Positions 13,165 to 20,239 of a DNA stretch of 30,970 bases are shown here, piece after piece. The stretch is from positions 1 through 30,970 of the forward strand of contig SFPN01000031.1 of NCBI GenBank assembly GCA_004551945.1, given 5' to 3'. The translations under genes were made by a program, and so were the position numbers. This DNA comes from Clostridiales bacterium. Its GTDB lineage: Bacteria; Bacillota; Clostridia; Oscillospirales; Oscillospiraceae. Under the pieces are notes generated by a model. It saw only the letters and a program-made list of their open reading frames with translations, was not told where the DNA came from and did not search any database. Each line of letters opens with the position of its first letter. Position 1 is the first letter of the stretch.

Positions 13165-16100
13165 TTACTCCGCCGCGCCGTAATCCTCCAGCACCGTCCC
13201 GGCCAGCTTGATGACGTCGTCGCCCTTTTTCAGGCGCAGGGCCAGGTGGGGCTTGTCGCCGGCGGAGAAGAGCAGGCGGCGGCGGTACTTTTCCAAACCG
13301 CACACGGCAGCCACCTTCTGAAAGTCCGGCTTGGGCAGGGAGAACCGCAGGGTCTCCTTCTGGGCAATTTCCGAAATCCCCAGCCTTGCCGCTTTGGCCC
13401 GCAGCAGGGCGATGGCGATGAGGTTGGTCACCCCCCGGGGCGGGTCCCCGTACCGGTCGATGAGTTCGTCGGTGATGTCGTCGGCCTCCTCCTGGTCCTG
13501 AATCCGGGCGATGCGGCGGTAGAGGTCCATCCGCTGCTCCGGGGCGGGAATATATTTCTCCGGGATGGCGGCGGACACTGCCAGGTCCACCAGGCACTCC
13601 TGGGGCTTGGGCACGGGCTTGCCCTGCTCCTCCAGCACCGCCTCCTCCAGCAGGCGCAGGTACAGGTCATAGCCCACGCTCATGAGAAAGCCCGACTGCT
13701 CCGGGCCTAAGAGGTTCCCGGCGCCCCGGATTTCCAGGTCCCGCATGGCGATCTTGAAGCCGGAGCCGAAGGCGGCGTACTCCCGGATGGCGGACAGCCG
13801 CTTGGACTGGTCCTCCGTGAGGACCTTGTTCCGGCGGTAGGTGAGGTAGGCGCTGGCCCGTCTGGCCGACCGCCCCACCCGGCCCCGGAGCTGGTGAAGC
13901 TGGGACAGCCCCAGGCGCTCCGCGTCCTCAATGATGAGGGTATTCACGTTGGGCAGGTCGATGCCCGTTTCGATGATGGTGGTGCACACCAGAATGTCCA
14001 GTTCCCCGTCGGTCATGCGGCTCATAATGTCCCCCAGCTGTTCCTGGTCCATCTTGCCGTGGGCGGTGGCCACCCGAGCCTCTTCCCCCAGCAGGGAGCG
14101 GATCTTGGCGGCGGTTTTGTCGATGGTCTCCGTGCGGTTGTGGAGGTAGTAGACCTGGCCGCCCCGCTCCAGCTCCCGGCGCATGGCGTCGGCCAGGACG
14201 CCCCAGTCGTGCTCCAGCACATAGGTCTGCACCGGCTGGCGGTTGGTGGGGGGCTCCTCCAGGGTGGACATGTCCCGCAGGCCCGACAGGGCCATGTTCA
14301 GGGTCCGGGGGATGGGGGTGGCCGACAGGGTGAGCACATCCACCTGCTTGGCCAGCTTCTTGAGCTTTTCCTTGTGGCCCACGCCGAAGCGCTGCTCCTC
14401 GTCCACCACCAGAAGCCCTAAGTCCTTGAACTGAATATCCTTCCCCAGCAGCTTGTGGGTGCCGATGAGCAGGTCCACCTCCCCCTGGGCGGTTTTCCGC
14501 AGAATCTCCCGGGTCTGGCCGGGGGTGCGGAAGCGGGAGATCATCTCAATGTCCACAGGGAACTGGGAAAACCGCTTGAGGGCGGTCATGTAGTGCTGCT
14601 GGGCCAGCACGGTGGTGGGCACCAGCATGGCGGCCTGCTTGCCCTCCAGCACGCACTTCATAATGGCCCGGAAGGCCACCTCGGTCTTGCCGTAGCCCAC
14701 GTCCCCGCAGAGCAGCCGGTCCATGGGCACGGGCTTTTCCATGTCCCCCTTGATCTCCGCCGCTGCCCGGAGCTGATCCTCGGTCTCGGGGTAGGGAAAA
14801 AGGGCCTCAAAGTCCCGCTGCCAGGGAGAGTCCGGGGCGAAGGCATAGCCTGCCAGTCGCTGGCGCTGGGCGTAGAGCTGGATGAGGCCCTTGGCCATGT
14901 CCTTGGCGGCCTTTTTGGCCTTGGTCTTGGAACGCTCCCACTCGCCGCCCCCCAGCCTGGACAGGCGGCGGCGGTCCGGGTCGTCCCCGCTGCCGATGTA
15001 TTTGCTCACCAAATCCAGCTGAAGGGCGGGGACGTAGAGCACATCCGCCCCGGCAAACTGGAGCTTAATATAGTCCCGGTCAGCCCCGTCCACCGACATC
15101 TTCACCATGCCCACGAACCGGCCGATGCCGTGGTGCTCGTGGACCACCAGGTCCCCGGGGGACAGGTCGGTGAAGGACTCCAGCCGCCGGCGGTTGGAGT
15201 CGGACTTCCGCCGGGGCCGTTTCCGGGGCGGGGGCGCCTCGCCCTCGCATAGAACGGCAAACTTGCCCTCGGGGCAGTCGAAGCCTGCGGAGAGGCCGCC
15301 CACGGCGATGGTGATCCGCCCGGGGTCGGGCAGGTCGTGGAGAAGGGTGTCCACGGCGGCGTAGATCTTTTTCTCCCGGAGCATCCCCTGGAGGGCGTCC
15401 GCCTTTCGCTGGGTGGAGGCCAGCACCACCACAGAGAAGTCCTCCTTTTGATAGCTCTCCAGGTCCTCAGTGAGGGTCTCAAAGCGGACGCCGTAGCCGG
15501 TGAGCTGCCGGGCGGTGAGGGAGAGGAGGAAGGCCGGGGGAACGGGGGGATTTCCCGTGGCGAAGGAATCTAAATAAAGTAAGGTCCGGGGGGCCAGCGC
15601 CCCGCACAGCTGCTCCAGGGGCTTGGCAAAGACCGCGTTGGGGCCGGAGAGCAGCCCCTGCTCCAGCAGGGAGGTTACGTCCTCCCCCAGCTGCCACAGA
15701 TAGTGCTTGGCCCGGTCAGCGGCCCGGGGGGTGTCGAAGAGGGCCACCAGGGCGTTCTGGGGCAGGTAGTCCGCCGCCGTTGCCAGGGTGTCGTAGACGG
15801 CAGGCAGGGACAGGTCCGGGGGATCGGTCTCCGCGCCGATGACCTCCCCGGCGGGAAGGAGGGTGCAGGTCTCCCGCTGGGCGGTGCGCCGCTGGGTCAC
15901 CGGGTCGAAGAGGCCCATGGAGTCGATCTCGTCCCCCCAGAACTCCATGCGCACCGGCAGGTCCAGGCCGGGGGAGAACACGTCCAGAATGCCCCCCCGC
16001 AGGGAGAACTGGCCGGCTCCCTCCACCTGGTCGCAGCGGGTGTACCCGGCGGAGACCAGGAAATCGGTCAGATCATCCAGATTGCAGACCTGGCCCACGG

Positions 16101-16536
16101 AGAGGGTGCGGCAGGCTGCCCGGAACCGGTCCGGGGGCAGGGTGCGCTGCATGAGGCCCTCCACTGTGGCCGCCAGCACCGGGCAGTCCCCCTGGTCCAG
16201 GGCAGCAAAAACTGCCAGCCGCTGGTGCTCCCACTGGCGGGAGGCAGCGCCCGGATGAAACTGAAAGTCCCGGGCCGGGAGGAGGGGAACCTCAGCGCCG
16301 GTGAAGGCGGCCAGATCCCCGGCTGCCCGCCGGGCCTCCCCCTCGTCGGCGCAGACCACCACCAGGGGACGGCTGGTGTCCTTGTGCAGGGCGGCGGCCA
16401 GATGGGCCCGGTGGACCGCGGCCAGGCCGGAGAGAGCCAGGGGGCTTTTGCCCTGGTTCAGGGCGGCCAGCAGCCGGGGGTAATCCCCCAGGCGGGCGAG
16501 AAAGCCGGTGAGAGCGGAGGTAGCGTTGTTGGGCAT
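13165..16536 (-). CDS. mfd: Transcription-repair coupling factor
   Basis: The protein has 1123 residues, full length. The start at 16536 (MPNNATSALTGFLARLGDYP) follows GAAAGGAGCC; the frame stays open upstream but that part is not family-like. Mfd pushes stalled RNA polymerase off DNA and recruits UvrA. In order: a UvrB-like N-terminus; a CarD-like RNA-polymerase-binding domain (LVVHEHHGIGRFVGM and following, to about residue 560); then a RecG-like translocase with Walker A GDVGYGKT, a DEEQ box in LLVVDEEQRFGV, TLSATPIPRT, and motif VI LHQLRGRVGR; and a C-terminal TRCF domain. It is preceded by pth 240 bases upstream, with dispersed repeat B between them, and is probably in the same transcript. 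Confidence 0.97.
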   Translation of the reverse strand: MPNNATSALTGFLARLGDYPRLLAALNQGKSPLALSGLAAVHRAHLAAALHKDTSRPLVVVCADEGEARRAAGDLAAFTGAEVPLLPARDFQFHPGAASRQWEHQRLAVFAALDQGDCPVLAATVEGLMQRTLPPDRFRAACRTLSVGQVCNLDDLTDFLVSAGYTRCDQVEGAGQFSLRGGILDVFSPGLDLPVRMEFWGDEIDSMGLFDPVTQRRTAQRETCTLLPAGEVIGAETDPPDLSLPAVYDTLATAADYLPQNALVALFDTPRAADRAKHYLWQLGEDVTSLLEQGLLSGPNAVFAKPLEQLCGALAPRTLLYLDSFATGNPPVPPAFLLSLTARQLTGYGVRFETLTEDLESYQKEDFSVVVLASTQRKADALQGMLREKKIYAAVDTLLHDLPDPGRITIAVGGLSAGFDCPEGKFAVLCEGEAPPPRKRPRRKSDSNRRRLESFTDLSPGDLVVHEHHGIGRFVGMVKMSVDGADRDYIKLQFAGADVLYVPALQLDLVSKYIGSGDDPDRRRLSRLGGGEWERSKTKAKKAAKDMAKGLIQLYAQRQRLAGYAFAPDSPWQRDFEALFPYPETEDQLRAAAEIKGDMEKPVPMDRLLCGDVGYGKTEVAFRAIMKCVLEGKQAAMLVPTTVLAQQHYMTALKRFSQFPVDIEMISRFRTPGQTREILRKTAQGEVDLLIGTHKLLGKDIQFKDLGLLVVDEEQRFGVGHKEKLKKLAKQVDVLTLSATPIPRTLNMALSGLRDMSTLEEPPTNRQPVQTYVLEHDWGVLADAMRRELERGGQVYYLHNRTETIDKTAAKIRSLLGEEARVATAHGKMDQEQLGDIMSRMTDGELDILVCTTIIETGIDLPNVNTLIIEDAERLGLSQLHQLRGRVGRSARRASAYLTYRRNKVLTEDQSKRLSAIREYAAFGSGFKIAMRDLEIRGAGNLLGPEQSGFLMSVGYDLYLRLLEEAVLEEQGKPVPKPQECLVDLAVSAAIPEKYIPAPEQRMDLYRRIARIQDQEEADDITDELIDRYGDPPRGVTNLIAIALLRAKAARLGISEIAQKETLRFSLPKPDFQKVAAVCGLEKYRRRLLFSAGDKPHLALRLKKGDDVIKLAGTVLEDYGAAE

Positions 16537-16689
16537 GGGGGACGGGGCTCCTTTCAAAAAACGTTTGAAAAAGGCTCTGCCTTTTCCAAACGGGGGGATT
16601 GCGGCCCGCTGCGCGCGCCCTGGGGGCACACTTGCGGGCCGAGAAGTATTTTTCCGCCGTACATGGCCCAGGCCACCTTCTCTTGGCCT

Positions 16690-16766
16690 TCGGCCAATTC
16701 ACCTTGCGCCGCCGGAAAAATGATGGAAATGACTTTCGCCGCTGCGGCGGCGAAACTCTGCGAGGC
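16690..16766 (-). repeat. Dispersed hairpin repeat B, copy 2
   Basis: Read on the minus strand it starts GCCTCGCAGAG (16766-16756). It continues with stem TTTCGCCG (16755-16748) around the loop CCGCAG to CGGCGAAA (16741-16734), then CATTTTT and a GC-rich inverted segment. The stem differs from copy 1 while the flank, stem length and loop are the same. It lies 10 bases past the pth stop. The rest of the pth-mfd gap (16537-16689) is GC-rich with no gene. Confidence 0.75.
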
Positions 16767-16775
16767 CTTGAGGCC

Positions 16776-17369
16776 TTATCCGTTAAATTTGGCCATGGCC
16801 TGGTCTACGCCCTGGTCCAGCAGGAGGGTCACGGCGTCGGCGGCCCGGGAGATGGCCTCTTCCATGGCCTTCCGGTCCTGGCCGGTGAAGGGGCTCAGGA
16901 CCCAGTCGGCCATGTCGCTGTCGGGGTGGGGCTTGCCGCCCACCCCCACCTTCACCCGGGGGAACTGGTCCGACCCCAGGTGGGCGATGATGTTCTTTAA
17001 CCCGTTGTGCCCCCCGGCGGAGCCGCTGCGGCGCACCCGCAGCTTGCCCTGGGGCAGGGCCACGTCGTCGGAGATCACCAGCACCCGCTCCGGGGGGATC
17101 TTGTAAAACCGGGCGGCCTGGCCCACGGCCTCCCCGGAGAGGTTCATGTAGGTGGTGGGCTTCATGAGCAGCACGGACTTGCCGCCGATCACCGCGGTGT
17201 TGGTAAGGGCCTTGAACTTCAGCCGCTGGACGGGGATGCTCTCCCGCTCGGCCAGCTCGTCGATCACCAGAAAGCCCATGTTGTGGCGGGTCCACTCATA
17301 CTTGGGGCCGGGGTTGCCCAGGCCCACCACCAGCCACTCCACCGGCCCGGGTTGCTTGGAGAAAAACAT
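16776..17369 (-). CDS. pth: Peptidyl-tRNA hydrolase
   Basis: The protein has 197 residues, with the ATG at 17369 after GGAGG. It cleaves peptidyl-tRNA that drops off ribosomes, recycling tRNA. Active-site residues are in place: Asn19 (GLGNPG), His29 (TRHNMGF, catalytic), Asn76 (TYMNLSG), Asp101 (ISDDVALPQG) and Asn114 (GGHNGLKNI). The first 10 residues are a slightly extended N-terminus. It is downstream of prs, a pairing common in Firmicutes, although a hairpin lies between them. Confidence 0.96.
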   Translation of the reverse strand: MFFSKQPGPVEWLVVGLGNPGPKYEWTRHNMGFLVIDELAERESIPVQRLKFKALTNTAVIGGKSVLLMKPTTYMNLSGEAVGQAARFYKIPPERVLVISDDVALPQGKLRVRRSGSAGGHNGLKNIIAHLGSDQFPRVKVGVGGKPHPDSDMADWVLSPFTGQDRKAMEEAISRAADAVTLLLDQGVDQAMAKFNG

Positions 17370-17407
17370 AGAAAAACCTCCGGAACACAGGATAAAAAAA
17401 GCACAAG

Positions 17408-17434
17408 AGAAGGCGGAGCGCTGCTCCGCCTTCT
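17408..17434. terminator. Hairpin terminator between prs and pth
   Basis: A perfect 12-bp stem (17408-17419 with 17423-17434) has a three-base loop. On the minus strand a seven-T run follows after CTTGTGC, and TTTT flanks the plus side. It lies 27 bases past the prs stop. It is probably a partial stop that lowers pth-mfd relative to prs. Confidence 0.7.
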
Positions 17435-17461
17435 TTTCTAAGTAAAGGTTGCGGGAATAAA

Positions 17462-18421
17462 TTACACAAACAGGCGGGACACGGAGTCATCGTGATAGAT
17501 GGAGCCGATGGCCTCAGCCAGCATGGGGGCGGCGGAGAGATACTTGATCTTATCACATCTTGCGCCCTCTTTGGGAGGAATGGTGTCGAGGAAGAGAACC
17601 TCCTTCAGGACGCTGTCCTGGATGCGCTGGATGGCGGGGCCGGACAGAACGCCGTGGGAGGCGCAGGCGTACACCTCGGTGGCGCCGCCGATTTCCACCA
17701 GGGCGTTGGCAGCGCCGCACAGGGAGCCGGCGGTGTCCACCATGTCGTCCAGGAGGATGACCCGCTTGCCCCGAACCTCGCCGATGATGTTCATGACCTC
17801 GGAGGAGTTGGCCTTCTGGCGGCGCTTGTCCACGATGGCCATGGTCATGCCCAGCTTCTGGGCGAAGGAACGGGCCCGGGCCACGGAGCCCACGTCGGGG
17901 GAGACCACCATGGTGTTGTCGGTGTCGTTGCCGTAACGGGACTTAAAGTAGTCCACGAAGAGAGGGCTGCCCAGCAGGTTGTCTACGGGGATGTCGAAGA
18001 AGCCCTGGATCTGGGCGGCGTGCAGGTCCATGGTCAGAACCCGGTCCGCGCCGGCGGAGGTGAGCATATTGGCCACCAGCTTGGCGGAGATGGGGTCACG
18101 GGGTTTGGCCTTCCGGTCCTGCCGGGCGTAGCCAAAGTAGGGGATCACGGCGGTGATGCGGCCGGCGGACGCCCGCTTGAAGGCGTCGATCATCACCAGC
18201 AGTTCCATGAGGTTGTCGTTCACAGGAGAACAGGTGGACTGGATGACGAACACGTCAGAGCCGCGGACGGTTTCGTAGATGGAGACGAAGCACTCTCCGT
18301 CGGAGAAGTTGCCGCACTCCAGGTTGCCCAGCGGCAGGCGGAGCTCCTTGCAGATGGCCTCCGCCAGTTGCCGGTTGGAGTTACCGGCGAAAATCTTCAG
18401 GTCCTTGCCATGTGAGATCAT
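17462..18421 (-). CDS. prs: Ribose-phosphate pyrophosphokinase (PRPP synthetase)
   Basis: The protein has 319 residues, standard class I length, with the start MISHGKDLKIFAGNSN. It makes PRPP from ribose 5-phosphate and ATP for nucleotide, histidine, tryptophan and NAD synthesis. Visible motifs are FSDGECFVSI (N-terminal ATP region), GYARQDRKAKPRDPISAKLVANML (flexible catalytic loop), DLHAAQIQGFFDIPVDNL (Mg/ATP site), VVSPDVGSVARA, and the PRPP-binding loop VILLDDMVDTAGSL. It is the first gene of a prs-pth-mfd series and diverges from the foldase gene across a 323-base gap. Confidence 0.97.
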   Translation of the reverse strand: MISHGKDLKIFAGNSNRQLAEAICKELRLPLGNLECGNFSDGECFVSIYETVRGSDVFVIQSTCSPVNDNLMELLVMIDAFKRASAGRITAVIPYFGYARQDRKAKPRDPISAKLVANMLTSAGADRVLTMDLHAAQIQGFFDIPVDNLLGSPLFVDYFKSRYGNDTDNTMVVSPDVGSVARARSFAQKLGMTMAIVDKRRQKANSSEVMNIIGEVRGKRVILLDDMVDTAGSLCGAANALVEIGGATEVYACASHGVLSGPAIQRIQDSVLKEVLFLDTIPPKEGARCDKIKYLSAAPMLAEAIGSIYHDDSVSRLFV

Positions 18422-18498
18422 CGTAACATCCCTCTCGATTCATATATATTTTTTCACTTCAGCCCCACAGAGAAAACGGGGCACACTTCCACGTTCTC

Positions 18499-18504
18499 AT
18501 TATA
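18499..18504 (-). promoter_or_regulatory. Extended -10 promoter for prs
   Basis: Minus strand TGT-TATAAT, an extended -10 (TG one base upstream of TATAAT), 77 bases before the prs start. The nearest -35-like TTGATG is 20 nt away, too far, so recognition probably relies on the TG. Confidence 0.65.
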
Positions 18505-18629
18505 ACAAACTTCACCGGGTTTTGCATCAACTTTTCATAGAATTTTACAGAAAAAAACCACCGGGATTTCTCCCTTCCTGCCAAAGTTCCGGGCTGGGAG
18601 GAAAAGTATGAAAAATCCCCGGAAACCGG

Positions 18630-18658
18630 TTGTCAGCGAAAAAAAGACATGCTATTAT
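18630..18658 (+). promoter_or_regulatory. Sigma-A promoter for the foldase lipoprotein
   Basis: TTGTCA (18630-18635), 17-nt spacer, TATTAT (18653-18658); a TATAAT also starts at 18656 in the same A/T run. The transcript would carry an approximately 80-base leader with no riboswitch fold that I can see. The remaining part of the 323-base prs/foldase gap (18505-18629) holds nothing recognisable. Confidence 0.7.
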
Positions 18659-18744
18659 AATAAAATTATGGGTTATAAACCCTGCCGCGCCCCTCTCCCC
18701 GGAGACAGGAGCGCCGGATTAACCGATTAAAAGGAGAATGATTC

Positions 18745-20055
18745 ATGAAGAAACGCATGCGCAGAGTCCTGGGTGCTGCCTTGTCCCTGGTGATGGCCGT
18801 CGGCCTGCTCAGCGGCTGCAGCAGCTATGACCCGGTGAAAGAGGTCATGGGCTACAGCCGGTCCACCGTTATGTTCACCGTCAACGGCAACGACGTGACC
18901 GCCGGCCAGTTCTTCTTCTGGATGGCCCAGAACGCGGACACGGTGGCTTCCTACTCCCAGATGAGCGGCTCCACGGAGATCGACTGGTCCACCCCCATGG
19001 GCGACGATATGACCATGGACGAGTATGTGAAGGAGCAGTCCAAGGAAGCAGCGGTGTTCTATAACGTCATCGAGTCCAACGCCAAGGAAAAGGGCTACTC
19101 CATGACCGAAGAGGACCAGGCGGACTATGAGGAGCAGGTGGCCCAGGCCCAGGAGCAGATGGGCGGCGCCGAGGCCTATGAGCTCTTCCTGAAGAAAAAC
19201 TGCCTCACCGAAGAGGACATGGAGGAGATGAGCTCCGTGGGCGTTCTCTACGGCCACATGCTGGATGGCCTGTTCCGGGAGGGCGGCGAGTACGCCCCTA
19301 CGGAGGAGGAACTGACCCAGTATATCCAGGATGAGGACCTGATGTACGCCAAGCACATCCTGTTCATGACCATGGACCCCACCACCGGCGCTGCTCTTTC
19401 CGAAGAGGAGGCTGCAGAGAAGAAGGCCGCTGCTGAGGCGGACCTGGCTGCCCTCCAGGCCATCACTGACCCGGTGGAGCTGGCAGAGACCTTTGACAAG
19501 CTCATGAATGAGCACAGCGAGGACTCCGGCCTGGCAGACAACCCCGACGGCTACCTGTTCACCTCCGGCGACATGGTGGAGGAGTTTGAAACCGCCACCA
19601 AGGAGCTGGAGCCCGGCCAGATCAGCGATATCGTGGAGACCACCTACGGCTACCATATCATCCTGCGTCTGGACCCCAAGAACGCCCCCACCCTGAATTC
19701 CCAGTGGGGCGAGGACCAGATGGGCGCCCTGGTGGATCAGTGGGTTGAGGAGGCCGAAGTGGTCACCAGCCCGGAGTATGACGCGCTGACCACCGCCGAC
19801 TTCTACGAGAAGCTCTCCGACTATCGGGAGACCCTGGAGCCCACCGAGGACACTACCGACGCAGCCACGGAGGAAACCACTGGCGAGGACGTGACCACCG
19901 GTGAGGACGCAGCCACCGGTGAGGATACCACCACCGGCGAGGACGCAGCCACCGGTGAGGATACCATCACTGGTGAGGACGCAGCCACCGGCCAGGATGA
20001 GAGCACCTCCTCGGAGGAGGGCGCTGAGACCGCTGACGGCGAAACCACAGAATAA
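18745..20055 (+). CDS. Foldase lipoprotein with parvulin-type peptidyl-prolyl isomerase domain (PrsA/SurA-like)
   Basis: The protein has 436 residues, with the ATG at 18745 after AAGGAG. The signal peptide ends in the lipobox LLSGC (lipidated Cys25), so it is an outer-leaflet membrane lipoprotein. Residues 40-180 resemble the SurA/PrsA N-terminal chaperone region (VNGNDVTAGQFFFW). A parvulin domain spans about 198-310, from YAKHILF (His204) to TYGYHIILRLD (His304), both typical of the active site. Then comes an acidic Thr/Gly/Glu/Asp tail from about 365 with seven 6-residue repeats. Such proteins help exported proteins fold between membrane and wall. The tail is probably a disordered spacer. 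The gene is monocistronic or weakly coupled to the ATPase downstream. Confidence 0.9.
   Translation: MKKRMRRVLGAALSLVMAVGLLSGCSSYDPVKEVMGYSRSTVMFTVNGNDVTAGQFFFWMAQNADTVASYSQMSGSTEIDWSTPMGDDMTMDEYVKEQSKEAAVFYNVIESNAKEKGYSMTEEDQADYEEQVAQAQEQMGGAEAYELFLKKNCLTEEDMEEMSSVGVLYGHMLDGLFREGGEYAPTEEELTQYIQDEDLMYAKHILFMTMDPTTGAALSEEEAAEKKAAAEADLAALQAITDPVELAETFDKLMNEHSEDSGLADNPDGYLFTSGDMVEEFETATKELEPGQISDIVETTYGYHIILRLDPKNAPTLNSQWGEDQMGALVDQWVEEAEVVTSPEYDALTTADFYEKLSDYRETLEPTEDTTDAATEETTGEDVTTGEDAATGEDTTTGEDAATGEDTITGEDAATGQDESTSSEEGAETADGETTE
19873..19998 (+). repeat. In-gene 18-bp tandem repeat (seven units)
   Basis: Seven consecutive 18-bp units encode x-x-T-G-(E/Q)-D: ETTGED, VTTGED, AATGED, TTTGED, AATGED, TITGED, AATGQD. 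The last five alternate AATGED with a T-x-TGED unit, a 36-bp higher-order period. This is prone to copy-number change by slippage while keeping frame. Confidence 0.85.
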
Positions 20056-20083
20056 CGAAGCAGGCCAAGGAACCCTTTGGCTT

Positions 20084-20122
20084 TCCCCCGCCCCGGCAGG
20101 CACAGCCCGCTGGGGTGGGGGA
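20084..20122 (+). terminator. Possible terminator after the foldase gene
   Basis: An 11-bp C/G stem (20084-20094 with 20112-20122, one G-T pair) has a 17-base loop and is followed by TTTCTG. It is only moderately convincing because of the large loop and the short T tract. Confidence 0.45.
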
Positions 20123-20239
20123 TTTCTGCACTCTGGGAAAATTTTCCTCCCCCTCACAAACCGACATAATCGAAGCCCCCTTTCCGGTATCCTAAAAGCA
20201 GATCAACCAAGGACAACCAGTCTGGAAAGAGGGAAGACC

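Noticed and set aside
15703..17106. Plus-strand open frame across mfd and pth
   Set aside because: It crosses two well-supported minus-strand genes and the gap between them; low-complexity composition.
19901..20239. N-terminal extension of the P-type ATPase into the foldase gene
   Set aside because: It would encode a Pro/Arg repeat read from the foldase repeats in another frame. A ribosome binding site and a family-like N-terminus support the start at 20240.
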